Shown here: piece after piece, positions 39,533 through 49,410 of the stretch
How the letters are laid out: every line of letters begins with the position of its first letter
Position numbering within the stretch: the stretch's first letter is position 1
NCBI RefSeq assembly: GCF_900109785.1
Contig: NZ_FOBH01000006.1
Span: forward strand, 102,164-166,163
Direction: 5' to 3'
Origin: Nitrosovibrio tenuis
Lineage (GTDB): Bacteria; Pseudomonadota; Gammaproteobacteria; Burkholderiales; Nitrosomonadaceae
DNA: 64,000 nt
Program-made: the position numbers and the translations under genes
Notes under the pieces: generated by a model
Databases searched by the model: none
The model's input: only the letters and a program-made list of their open reading frames with translations
What the model was told of the DNA's origin: nothing

Positions 39533-39628
39533 GGGGAGTCAATAAGCCTGCGGGCGGTGTTGTAGTTCATCCCCTTGTAACCCTGGTCGCTAACGCCGCA
39601 TGAATCTTATCAATAGTCAGGAAATTCA

Positions 39629-40933
39629 ATGCAATCAAATGTGGAAGAGCTGGGTGCACTGGAGCGCCGCCTCGACGTTTCAATCCCTCAGGAAAAAATC
39701 GAAACGGAAGTGGAAAGCCGCCTGAAGCGTCTGGCGCGCACGGCAAAAATACATGGTTTTCGCCCGGGCAAGGTCCCGCTGAAAATTGTGAAGCAGCAAT
39801 ATGGACCGCAGGTGCGCCAGGAAGTAATAGGCGACGTGCTGAAGAAGAATTTCAGCGACGCTGTACGGGAAAAGAACCTGAGAGTTGCAGGTTATCCGCG
39901 TTTTGAACCAAAAAATATTGCGGAGAATGCCTCTCAGTTTGAATTTAGTGCGACGTTTGAGGTCTACCCCGATGTGGTTCTGGGCGACCTGGGCGCGACC
40001 GGGGTCGAGCGGCCGGTGGTCCAGGTGACTCAAACAGATGTTGACAAGACAATAGAGACCCTCCGCAAGCAGCGTGTCCAGTATGAGCCCGTGGGACGGC
40101 CTGCTGCAAAAGGCGATCGGATCAATATCGATTTCCATGGCGTCATTGATGGAGCAGAGTTTGCCGGGGGCAATGCCGAGAATTATTCGCTCGTGCTCGG
40201 TGAAGGCAGGCTTCTCAAAGACTTCGAGGAACCGCTGACCGACATGAGCATCGGGCAGAGCAAAACGTTTGAAGTTACCTTTCCGGGGGACTATCATGGT
40301 AAAGAGGCCGCCGGCAAGACCGCTACTTTTGACGTTAAACTCAACGCGGTCGAAGCGCCCAGACTGCCCGAGGTAGATGCGGAATTTGCCCGATCGCTAG
40401 GGGTTGAAGAGGGCGATATCCAACGGCTGCGCGGAGAAATTCACGCCAATCTTGAACGGGAAGTCGCCAACAGGATAAAAGCGCGAATTAAAGAACAGGT
40501 CATGCAATGCTTGCTTGACACGACTAAAAGCCAGGCGCCCAAAGCGTTGGTGGAAGTTGAACTGGAACGTTTGATGCATGACGCACGACACGACCTTGCA
40601 TCACGCGGAATGAACGCGAAGAACGTGCCACTGCCCCATGATTTATTTTACGAGCGCGCGCAACGGCGCGTAAATCTTGGCCTCATTTTGGCGGAACTGG
40701 TAAAGATGCATAGTCTGCACCCCAAACCTGAACAGGTGCGCGCAATGGTGGAGGATCTTGCCCAGGGCTACGAAAATCCCGCTGAGGTGGTCAAATGGCA
40801 CTATGCGGCTCCGGATCGCCTTAACGAGGCCGAGTCCCTGGCGCTGGAAGACAACGTCGTACAATGGGTATTGGAAAAGGTCAAGGTGGAAGATAAGTCC
40901 ATGACCTTAGACGAATTGATGGGAAGAGCATGA
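39629..40933 (+). CDS. tig: Trigger factor
   Basis: The 434-residue ribosome-bound chaperone and prolyl isomerase meets nascent chains at the exit tunnel. The ribosome-binding signature appears as [12 protein letters not shown] near residue 50. The FKBP domain covers about 150-245 ([20 protein letters not shown]). The helical C-terminal arm follows. CAGGAAA precedes the ATG. It heads the tig-clpP-clpX-lon cluster with clpP starting one base after its stop codon. Confidence 0.97.
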   Translation: MQSNVEELGALERRLDVSIPQEKIETEVESRLKRLARTAKIHGFRPGKVPLKIVKQQYGPQVRQEVIGDVLKKNFSDAVREKNLRVAGYPRFEPKNIAENASQFEFSATFEVYPDVVLGDLGATGVERPVVQVTQTDVDKTIETLRKQRVQYEPVGRPAAKGDRINIDFHGVIDGAEFAGGNAENYSLVLGEGRLLKDFEEPLTDMSIGQSKTFEVTFPGDYHGKEAAGKTATFDVKLNAVEAPRLPEVDAEFARSLGVEEGDIQRLRGEIHANLEREVANRIKARIKEQVMQCLLDTTKSQAPKALVEVELERLMHDARHDLASRGMNAKNVPLPHDLFYERAQRRVNLGLILAELVKMHSLHPKPEQVRAMVEDLAQGYENPAEVVKWHYAAPDRLNEAESLALEDNVVQWVLEKVKVEDKSMTLDELMGRA

Positions 40934-40934
40934 C

Positions 40935-41570
40935 ATGATGCATTGGAAACAGAATAGCTTCGAGCCCAGCAGTCTAGGCCTGGTTCCCATGGTGATCGAG
41001 ACCAGTGGAAGGGGCGAGCGTGCGTACGATATCTATTCCCGCTTACTCAAAGAACGGGTGATATTCCTGGTAGGTCCAGTCACTGAAGTTTCAGCCAACC
41101 TGATTGTGGCGCAACTTCTGTTTCTGGAATCGGAAAACGCGGACAAGGATATTCATTTTTATATTAATTCGCCTGGCGGCCTGGTTTCGGCGGGGATGGC
41201 GATCTACGATACCATGCAGTATATTAAACCTGATGTCAGCACGCTTTGCATAGGGCAGGCTGCGAGCATGGGATCGCTGCTGCTGGCGGCGGGCGCAAAG
41301 GGCAAGCGCTTCTGCCTGGCTAATTCGCGCGTCATGATTCATCAGCCACTGGGTGGGTTCCAGGGGCAGGCTTCGGACATCGAAATCCATGCGCGGGAAA
41401 TCCTGTTTCTTAAAAAGCGTCTGAATGAGCTCCTGGCAAACCACAGCGGTCAAAGTATAGAAACCATTGAGAGAGATACCGATCGGGATAACTTCATGAG
41501 CGGGGACGAAGCAGTAAAGTATGGTTTGGTGGATGCTGTGCTAACCTCCAGAAGTGAGAGCACGGGTTGA
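40935..41570 (+). CDS. clpP: ATP-dependent Clp protease proteolytic subunit
   Basis: The 211-residue serine peptidase forms the 14-subunit degradation chamber. The catalytic triad is visible: Ser111 in [11 protein letters not shown], His136 in VMIHQPLGG and Asp185 in DTDRDNFMS. It starts immediately after tig, inside the reach of its stop codon, with GGGAAG as the ribosome site. It works with ClpX, encoded next. Confidence 0.98.
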   Translation: MMHWKQNSFEPSSLGLVPMVIETSGRGERAYDIYSRLLKERVIFLVGPVTEVSANLIVAQLLFLESENADKDIHFYINSPGGLVSAGMAIYDTMQYIKPDVSTLCIGQAASMGSLLLAAGAKGKRFCLANSRVMIHQPLGGFQGQASDIEIHAREILFLKKRLNELLANHSGQSIETIERDTDRDNFMSGDEAVKYGLVDAVLTSRSESTG

Positions 41571-41628
41571 ATATGGGAGCCAGGAATCAACAACGAGCGT
41601 ACCGGCTCGGATAATGCGAGATAAAACT

Positions 41629-42906
<1,278 letters not shown>

Positions 42907-42995
42907 TTCCAGTTCCAGGTTGCCTGATCCCACGCCTTGAATTTTCCTGTGGCATCCCCATAACCTTTGCTTGTCTCCTTTACAGGTGAGCCGAT

Positions 42996-45407
42996 ATGCC
43001 CTCTCCAGTTAACGATCCCAATCAGATATCCCTACCGCTGTTGCCATTGAGGGATGTAGTGGTTTTCCCGCACATGGTAATTCCGCTTTTTGTCGGACGG
43101 CCAAAATCCATCAAGGCACTGGAAATTGCCATGGAGTCCGGCAAGAGCATTTTGTTAGTGGCTCAGAAATTTGCGGCCAAGGATGAGCCGGTACCGGAAG
43201 ACCTCTATGGTGTCTGCAGCGTTGCGAATCTGCTGCAAATGCTCAAATTGCCCGATGGCACGGTAAAGGTGCTGGTGGAAGGCAGTCGCCGTGCGCGAAT
43301 TTTAAAAGTAGTCGACGACGGCAGTTACTTTTCCGGCCAGGCTTCGCTGGTTCCTCCTGATGCCGTCGACAATCATGAGATTGAGGCAATGCGCCGTGCA
43401 ACACTTGCACAATTCGACCAATATGTGAAGCTCAACAAGAAGATCCCTCCCGAAATACTGACTTCATTGACTGGAATAGATGAAGCGGGGCGCTTGGCTG
43501 ACACAATCGCTGCCCATCTGCCTTTAAAGCTCGAGCAAAAGCAGGAAGTTCTGGAAATTTTTGATGTACCGAAGCGACTGGAACACCTGCTGGGGCTGCT
43601 AGAAACCGAACTTGACATACTCCAGGTGGAGAAGCGCATCCGCGGGCGTGTCAAACGCCAGATGGAAAAAAGCCAGCGCGACTACTATCTCAACGAGCAG
43701 GTGAAAGCTATCCAGAAGGAGTTGGGGGAGGGCGAGGACGGCGCGGATCTGGAAGAGATCGACAAAAAAATCAAGGCTGCGCAGATGTCCAAGGAAGGTC
43801 GCGCCAAGGCAGAATCCGAGCTTAAAAAATTGCGCATGATGTCGCCCATGTCAGCCGAGGCAACGGTCGTGCGCAATTATATTGATGCGCTGGTGGCCCT
43901 GCCATGGAAGAAAAAAAGTAAAATCAGCAAAGATCTTCATGCCGCCGAATTGGTGCTGGAGCAGGATCATTACGGTCTTGAAAAGGTCAAAGAGCGCATC
44001 GTCGAGTACCTGGCGGTGCAGCAGCGCGTGGATAAGTTGAAAGCCCCCATTCTTTGCCTGGTTGGCCCGCCGGGGGTAGGAAAGACCTCACTGGGTCAAT
44101 CGATAGCTCGCGCTACCAATCGTAAATTTGTGCGCATGTCCCTGGGCGGAGTCCGCGACGAGGCCGAGATTCGCGGGCATCGCCGCACTTATATTGGTTC
44201 AATGCCCGGCAAGATCCTGCAGAACATGACTAAGGTCGGCGTCAAGAATCCATTATTCTTGCTGGACGAGGTCGATAAAATGGGTATGGATTTCCGCGGT
44301 GATCCATCATCGGCGCTGCTGGAGGTGCTCGATCCGGAGCAGAACAATTCGTTCGTGGACCATTATGTCGAGGTTGAGTACGATTTATCCGACGTCATGT
44401 TCGTCGCTACCGCAAACACACTGAACATACCTCCGGCATTGCTGGACCGTATGGAAGTGATCAGGCTGTCGGGCTATACCGAGGATGAAAAACTTAATAT
44501 CGCGATACGTTATTTGCTGCCCAAGCAGATCAAAAACCATGGTTTGAAGGAAAATGAATTGACCGTGTCGGAATCGGCCTTGCGGGATATTACACGCTAC
44601 TATACTCGGGAGGCCGGTGTACGCGCGATGGAACGGGAAATCTCGAAAATATGCCGCAAGGTGGTGAAAGCGTTGTTGCTGAAAAGTGATCAGAAAAAAA
44701 TAGTTATCAATGGCAGGAACCTGGACAAGTATCTGGGGGTAAGACGTTATACCTATGGTGTCGCGGAAGAGAAAAACCAGGTCGGCCAGGTCACCGGTCT
44801 TGCTTGGACCGAGGTGGGTGGAGAATTGCTGACTATCGAGACGGTCGTGCTACCGGGCAAGGGGAAAACCATTACCACCGGGAAACTGGGAGAGGTGATG
44901 CAGGAATCGGTTCAGGCTGCGCTGTCGGTAGTGCGTAGCCGCTCAAGGGCATTAGGCATTGCTGACGATTTCTACCAGAAGAACGACATTCACATTCACT
45001 TGCCGGAAGGCGCGACGCCCAAGGACGGTCCCAGCGCAGGGATTGGTATTTGCATAGCAATGGTATCAGCACTGACGGGCATCGCGGCGCGAGCGGACGT
45101 GGCGATGACGGGTGAGATAACATTACGCGGCGAAGTATTGCCTATCGGCGGGCTGAAGGAAAAACTGCTGGCGGCGAATCGCGGTGGGATAAAAACGGTC
45201 CTGATTCCCGAGGACAACGTCAAGGATTTGACGGAAATTCCCGAGAACATCAAAAACCGCCTGGATATCCACCCCGTCAAATGGATAGATCAGGTACTGG
45301 AGCTGGCGTTGGAGCGTAAGCCGGAGGCGCTTCCTGTAGTTCCGCCGCCGGTACCTGCGCCTGTTGCGGTTGAGGGAGACGCATCCAATACTGTTATCAA
45401 GCACTAG
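42996..45407 (+). CDS. lon: ATP-dependent protease Lon
   Basis: The 803-residue hexameric protease degrades misfolded and regulatory proteins. The N-terminal substrate domain begins LPLLPLRDVVVFPHMVIPL. The AAA+ module has LVGPPGVGKTSLGQSIA. The protease domain has the catalytic Ser in PKDGPSAGIGI and the Lys in GGLKEKLLAANRGG. The C-terminus has an unusual proline/valine-rich tail (PVVPPPVPAPVAVEG). AGGTGAG precedes the ATG. It follows clpX after 89 bp. Confidence 0.98.
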   Translation: MPSPVNDPNQISLPLLPLRDVVVFPHMVIPLFVGRPKSIKALEIAMESGKSILLVAQKFAAKDEPVPEDLYGVCSVANLLQMLKLPDGTVKVLVEGSRRARILKVVDDGSYFSGQASLVPPDAVDNHEIEAMRRATLAQFDQYVKLNKKIPPEILTSLTGIDEAGRLADTIAAHLPLKLEQKQEVLEIFDVPKRLEHLLGLLETELDILQVEKRIRGRVKRQMEKSQRDYYLNEQVKAIQKELGEGEDGADLEEIDKKIKAAQMSKEGRAKAESELKKLRMMSPMSAEATVVRNYIDALVALPWKKKSKISKDLHAAELVLEQDHYGLEKVKERIVEYLAVQQRVDKLKAPILCLVGPPGVGKTSLGQSIARATNRKFVRMSLGGVRDEAEIRGHRRTYIGSMPGKILQNMTKVGVKNPLFLLDEVDKMGMDFRGDPSSALLEVLDPEQNNSFVDHYVEVEYDLSDVMFVATANTLNIPPALLDRMEVIRLSGYTEDEKLNIAIRYLLPKQIKNHGLKENELTVSESALRDITRYYTREAGVRAMEREISKICRKVVKALLLKSDQKKIVINGRNLDKYLGVRRYTYGVAEEKNQVGQVTGLAWTEVGGELLTIETVVLPGKGKTITTGKLGEVMQESVQAALSVVRSRSRALGIADDFYQKNDIHIHLPEGATPKDGPSAGIGICIAMVSALTGIAARADVAMTGEITLRGEVLPIGGLKEKLLAANRGGIKTVLIPEDNVKDLTEIPENIKNRLDIHPVKWIDQVLELALERKPEALPVVPPPVPAPVAVEGDASNTVIKH

Positions 45408-45895
45408 GGATCGCCCCAGTATCGGTTAGGGCCCCAGCATGCGCTGGGCAGATTCGGTTTCAGGTCGGATAAGGTTGGCCTCCGAGGTTTCATACGATCA
45501 TAGGTCTCATGCCATCGGTTTTTGTCATTGACCAAGTACCGTTGGTTTCATACCATTGTATGTCTGTCCACCACCATTTGCTGGGAACCGTTGGCTCCGG
45601 CTCTGGAGGGCATCGAGATCCCGGCGCTGAGTGTCGTGCGGCCGGATCTCAAGAGCTCCATTGGCTTCTGTCCAATTGAATAATTGAAGCCTGGGTGCCC
45701 ATCCACCTGCTAACCCAGCCGCACCAATGATATGTACGCGATAAAATACTATAGTGGATACGTACATTCACGCGGTTTTTTTCCAGCCTGTTCTATCTGA
45801 TATCATGAAAATGAGATTCAGCCTGCGGGGAATTGCAGCATGAAATCGGCGCAGTGGACTCATGCATAATGTTATTGAAATATTTCGACAATCGC
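45408..45895. other. Long intergenic region between lon and hupB
   Basis: Nearly 490 bp with no supported gene. A GC-rich stem-loop (cccagc/gctggg at 45433-45448) follows lon without a U tract. An inverted pair atgtacg/cgtacat lies at 45732-45738 and 45761-45767. An 80-codon minus-strand frame (45525-45767) lacks a ribosome site and a recognisable domain. A regulatory RNA or decayed gene cannot be excluded. Confidence 0.45.
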
Positions 45896-45924
45896 TTGAC
45901 CAAGCACAAGTGGCTTGATATAAA
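45896..45924 (+). promoter_or_regulatory. Sigma-70 promoter of hupB
   Basis: TTGACC (45896-45901) and TATAAA (45919-45924) are exactly 17 bases apart, both one base from consensus. Transcription would start near 45931, about 45 bases before the GTG of hupB, and probably continues through the two tRNAs. Confidence 0.85.
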
Positions 45925-45976
45925 ACCAATTGCAGGGTTTTTGTAACTCTCTCTACAATAATGAAAGGGGAATCAC

Positions 45977-46249
45977 GTGAATAAATCTGAACTGATCGAT
46001 GCCATCGCAAAGTCTTCCGACATATCCAAGGCCTCTGCAGGGAACGCGCTGGACGGAGCATTAACGGCAATAAAAAACGCATTAAAAAAAGGCCAAAGTG
46101 TAACCCTCGTTGGATTCGGAACTTTTAAAGTGGGCAAGCGAGCAGCTCGCACCGGTCGTAACCCCCGTACCGGTGCCGCTATCAAAATCAAGGCCGCGAA
46201 AGTTCCGAAGTTTACCGCTGGCAAGGCGCTCAAGGATGCAGTAAACTAA
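45977..46249 (+). CDS. hupB: DNA-binding protein HU-beta
   Basis: The 90-residue nucleoid protein bends DNA as a dimer. It has the family start [20 protein letters not shown] and [18 protein letters not shown], which forms the DNA-clasping arm. The start codon is GTG with AAGGGGA upstream. It has its own strong promoter and lies directly before two tRNA genes that share its transcript end. Confidence 0.98.
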   Translation: MNKSELIDAIAKSSDISKASAGNALDGALTAIKNALKKGQSVTLVGFGTFKVGKRAARTGRNPRTGAAIKIKAAKVPKFTAGKALKDAVN

Positions 46250-46261
46250 TACGTTTTTGAC

Positions 46262-46337
46262 GGGTGCTTAGCTCAGTTGGTAGAGCGTCGCCCTTACAAG
46301 GCGAATGTCGGCGGTTCGACCCCGTCAGCACCCACCA
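46262..46337 (+). tRNA. tRNA-Val (anticodon TAC)
   Basis: A 76-base tRNA. The acceptor stem gggtgct pairs with agcaccc, the anticodon loop cttacaa gives TAC, the T loop has ggttcgacccc, and CCA is encoded. It begins 12 bases after the hupB stop. Confidence 0.97.
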
Positions 46338-46357
46338 TCAGTGGTTTTATTTTTGTT

Positions 46358-46434
46358 GGAGTGGTAGTTCAGTTGGTTAGAATACCGGCCTGTCACGCCG
46401 GGGGTCGCGGGTTCGAGTCCCGTCCACTCCGCCA
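46358..46434 (+). tRNA. tRNA-Asp (anticodon GTC)
   Basis: A 77-base tRNA. The acceptor stem ggagtgg pairs with ccactcc, the anticodon loop ctgtcac gives GTC, the T arm has gggttcgagtccc, and CCA is encoded. It lies 20 bases after tRNA-Val. Confidence 0.97.
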
Positions 46435-46452
46435 GATTTCATACTAAACCAG

Positions 46453-46476
46453 GGCGAACGCAAGTTCGCCTTTTTT
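46453..46476 (+). terminator. Rho-independent terminator after tRNA-Asp
   Basis: The perfect stem GGCGAAC/GTTCGCC closes a GCAA loop and is followed by six T residues. It ends the hupB-tRNA-Val-tRNA-Asp transcript 19 bases after tRNA-Asp. Confidence 0.95.
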
Positions 46477-46495
46477 GTTCGTTTTCGAGTTCGCA

Positions 46496-48385
46496 ATGTT
46501 TGATTTTGTTCACAGGAAAAAACGTATAGTTCAGATCATCCTGGGGCTGGCTACGCTGCCATTCCTGTTCTGGGGGATCGAGTCTTACCGCAGCTCGGGT
46601 GGTGAAGATTACGTTGCATCGGCCGCAGGGGAAAAAATCTCCCCCCAGGAATTCGAGCAGGCGCTTCGGAACCAGCAGGAGAGCATGCGGGCTACCTTGG
46701 GGGCGAATTTCAATGAAGCAATGCTGGATAGACCGGAAGTACGTTCTGCGGTTCTGGAAGGGCTGATTCAACAGCGGCTACTGAAGCATGAGGCGGCCCG
46801 CGTGGGGCTGTCCGTGGGGGATCCGCAGTTGGTGGAGATGATCCAGAATATTTCTGCCTTCCAGGAAGACGGAAAATTTTCAAAAAAACGTTATGAAGAG
46901 TTACTGCGCGGCCAGGGAATGAGTCCGCGCGTATTTGAAGCTCGTGTTCGCCAGGAACTGATGCGTCAACAATTAATTGCTCCATATAGCGAGCATGGCT
47001 TCGTTCCCAGCTCGGTAGCGGACAAAATCATGCGGTTAAGCGAAGAGAAACGTGAAGTGAGCGTTGCCCAGATACAGCCGGAGCAATTCCGGGCGCAAAT
47101 GAAACCCGACGATGCTGCCGTCAAGGCATATTATGAGCGTCATCAAGCTGAGTTTCAGCTGCCGGAACAAGTTCGTGTTGAATATATCGTACTGTCGCTT
47201 GACGACCTGGCGAAACAGGCAACGGTCAGTGCCGACGAGGGGGCAAGGTATTTCGATGAGCATAGAGCCGAGTTCGAACAGGCGGAAGAGCGCCGTGCGA
47301 GCCACATTCTGATAAGCGCGCCGGCAAATGCTTCGGATGCGCAGAAGGCTGCGGCGCGCGCCAAGGCCGAGCAGTTGCTCGGTCAGTTAAGACAGGCTCC
47401 GCAGGATTTCGAGAAGCTTGCCAAGCAGCATTCCCAGGATCCGGGCACTGCGGAAAAAGGGGGCGACCTTGGGTTTTTCTCACGTAATATGATGGTGAAG
47501 TCGTTTGAAGATGCAGTGTTTCAGATGAAGCTGAACGAGATCAGCGATGTGGTTGAGACAGACCACGGCTTTCATCTTATCAGGCTCACGGGAATCAAAG
47601 CCGGGAAACCGGTCAGTTTTAATGAAGTTAAGAGCCAGGTTGAGCAGGAAATCAAAAAACAAAAAGCGAGGACGCTCTTTGACGAGAGGGCGGAGGGCTT
47701 TAGCAATGCAGTCTATGAACAAAGCGATAGTCTGCGGCCTGCTGCGGAAAGGTTCAATTTACCTCTGCAGCAAAGCGGCTGGATAGGGAAAAATACCGGT
47801 GAGCCTCCTTACTTCAACAATGCGAGGCTGCTCCAGGCGGTATTTTCAGATGGCGCAATCCGGAACAAGCAAAATACCGAGGCGGTCGAAGTCGCGCCGA
47901 ACACCCTCGTTTCAGCGAGAGTGCTGGACCATAGGCCGGCATCGACCCCCTCTATTGCAGAGCTAAGGGATAAAATTGTCGGGCTGGTAGCACGGCAGGA
48001 AGCGGCCGGAGCGGCTATAAAAGACGGCAGGGAGAAGCTTGCACAGTTACAGGATGGGAAAAACGTAAATATTTCCTGGAGTCCTGCCCAACAGGTTTCC
48101 CGAAGGGAGCCTCAGGGTCTTGACAATGAAACGCTCCGGGCCGCTTTCATGATCGGGGCAACCCGATTGCCGGCCTTCACCGGTCTCCCCAATCCCCAAG
48201 GCGGTTTCACCCTGATACGCGTCAGCCGCGTGATTGAACCAACATTGCCGGATGCGGCCGGGCGCAAAGCTTTTGAGAGACAATTACACCAGGTGGTCAC
48301 CGAGGAGGAGCTCTCATCTTATCTGGCCGGAGTCAGAAAGCGGTACGACGTATCCGTGAAGAGTGAGAGCTTGGATAAGAAGTGA
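46496..48385 (+). CDS. ppiD: Periplasmic folding chaperone PpiD (peptidyl-prolyl isomerase)
   Basis: This membrane-anchored periplasmic chaperone acts near the Sec translocon. The 629-residue protein starts MFDFVHRKKRIVQIILGLAT with one membrane segment (about 12-30). A SurA-like N-terminal region follows, then a parvulin domain (about 265-360) with ASHILISAP, GGDLGFFSRNMMV and TDHGFHLIRLTGI. I chose the ATG at 46496; one at 46475 falls in the terminator. The place after hupB is conserved in Proteobacteria. Confidence 0.95.
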   Translation: MFDFVHRKKRIVQIILGLATLPFLFWGIESYRSSGGEDYVASAAGEKISPQEFEQALRNQQESMRATLGANFNEAMLDRPEVRSAVLEGLIQQRLLKHEAARVGLSVGDPQLVEMIQNISAFQEDGKFSKKRYEELLRGQGMSPRVFEARVRQELMRQQLIAPYSEHGFVPSSVADKIMRLSEEKREVSVAQIQPEQFRAQMKPDDAAVKAYYERHQAEFQLPEQVRVEYIVLSLDDLAKQATVSADEGARYFDEHRAEFEQAEERRASHILISAPANASDAQKAAARAKAEQLLGQLRQAPQDFEKLAKQHSQDPGTAEKGGDLGFFSRNMMVKSFEDAVFQMKLNEISDVVETDHGFHLIRLTGIKAGKPVSFNEVKSQVEQEIKKQKARTLFDERAEGFSNAVYEQSDSLRPAAERFNLPLQQSGWIGKNTGEPPYFNNARLLQAVFSDGAIRNKQNTEAVEVAPNTLVSARVLDHRPASTPSIAELRDKIVGLVARQEAAGAAIKDGREKLAQLQDGKNVNISWSPAQQVSRREPQGLDNETLRAAFMIGATRLPAFTGLPNPQGGFTLIRVSRVIEPTLPDAAGRKAFERQLHQVVTEEELSSYLAGVRKRYDVSVKSESLDKK

Positions 48386-48424
48386 AGAGCGACTGAAGAA
48401 CGGCAGGACGGACAGCACGCACGA

Positions 48425-49219
48425 TCAGGGGCAGGGTTCGACGATGTCGAAAGCGACGGTATTGAACCCCGCGTCAACATGGGTAATTTCCCCGGTGATG
48501 CCGCTCGCCAGATCGCTGCACAGGAATGCTGCAACGTTACCGACTTCATGGATAGAAACATTACGCCGCAATGGAGCGACCTTTTCGGTATAGCCGAGCA
48601 GTTTTCCGAAATTGCTTATTCCCGCAGCAGCAAGCGTCTTGATCGGTCCGGCGGAAATCGCGTTAACGCGAATTCCCTTGGGGCCCAGGCTGGACGCCAT
48701 GAAGCGCACGTTAGCTTCAAGGCTGGCTTTGGCCAGCCCCATCACGTTGTAGCTCGGCATGACTCGCACCGCACCCAGGTACGTAAGTGTCAGAAGCGAG
48801 CCATTCCGGCCCTGCATCAACGGTATGCCGGCTTTTGCCAAAGCGGCGAAGCTATAGGAGCTGACATCATGCGCAATGCGAAAAGCCTCGCGATTTACGC
48901 TTTCGAGGTAGTCCCCGCTTAACGCCTCTCGCGGGGCATAGGCAATTGAATGGACGATTCCATCGAGGCTGTCCCACTGCTTTCCCAGATCGTCGAAACA
49001 GCGGGTGATTTCAGCATCATTCGAGACATCGCACGGAAAAAGCAGGTCGCTGCCGAATTCGGCGATGGTTTTTGCAACCCGTTCACGTACTCCTTCCCCC
49101 TGATAAGTGAAGGCGAGTTGGGCCCCTTCGCGATGCATCGCTTTTGCGATACCGTAAGCAATGGAGCGATTACTGAGCAATCCGGTGATGAGGATGCGCT
49201 TACCTGCGAGAAAAGCCAT
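48425..49219 (-). CDS. fabI: Enoyl-[acyl-carrier-protein] reductase (NADH)
   Basis: This enzyme completes each fatty-acid elongation cycle. The 264-residue SDR-like protein has the FabI cofactor motif [13 protein letters not shown] and [11 protein letters not shown]. The catalytic Tyr-x6-Lys is in [21 protein letters not shown] is also typical. It converges on ppiD with a gap of 39 bp and is divergent from the peptide transporter genes. Confidence 0.97.
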   Translation of the reverse strand: MAFLAGKRILITGLLSNRSIAYGIAKAMHREGAQLAFTYQGEGVRERVAKTIAEFGSDLLFPCDVSNDAEITRCFDDLGKQWDSLDGIVHSIAYAPREALSGDYLESVNREAFRIAHDVSSYSFAALAKAGIPLMQGRNGSLLTLTYLGAVRVMPSYNVMGLAKASLEANVRFMASSLGPKGIRVNAISAGPIKTLAAAGISNFGKLLGYTEKVAPLRRNVSIHEVGNVAAFLCSDLASGITGEITHVDAGFNTVAFDIVEPCP

Positions 49220-49410
49220 TTCAGTTCCTTTGCGATAACGGTTTTTGCGATTCGGGGATTATAGCTTCAAGTAACCGACTATAGAATCATAAAGATCGGT
49301 TGGAGATAATCGCGGAACCCTCCTGCGATCGCGCTACTCAAATGATTTTGCAAAATTATGGAGATTTGCCGAGCATTGATTCAGTCCCGCCTAGTTCTGC
49401 CACATCGATA

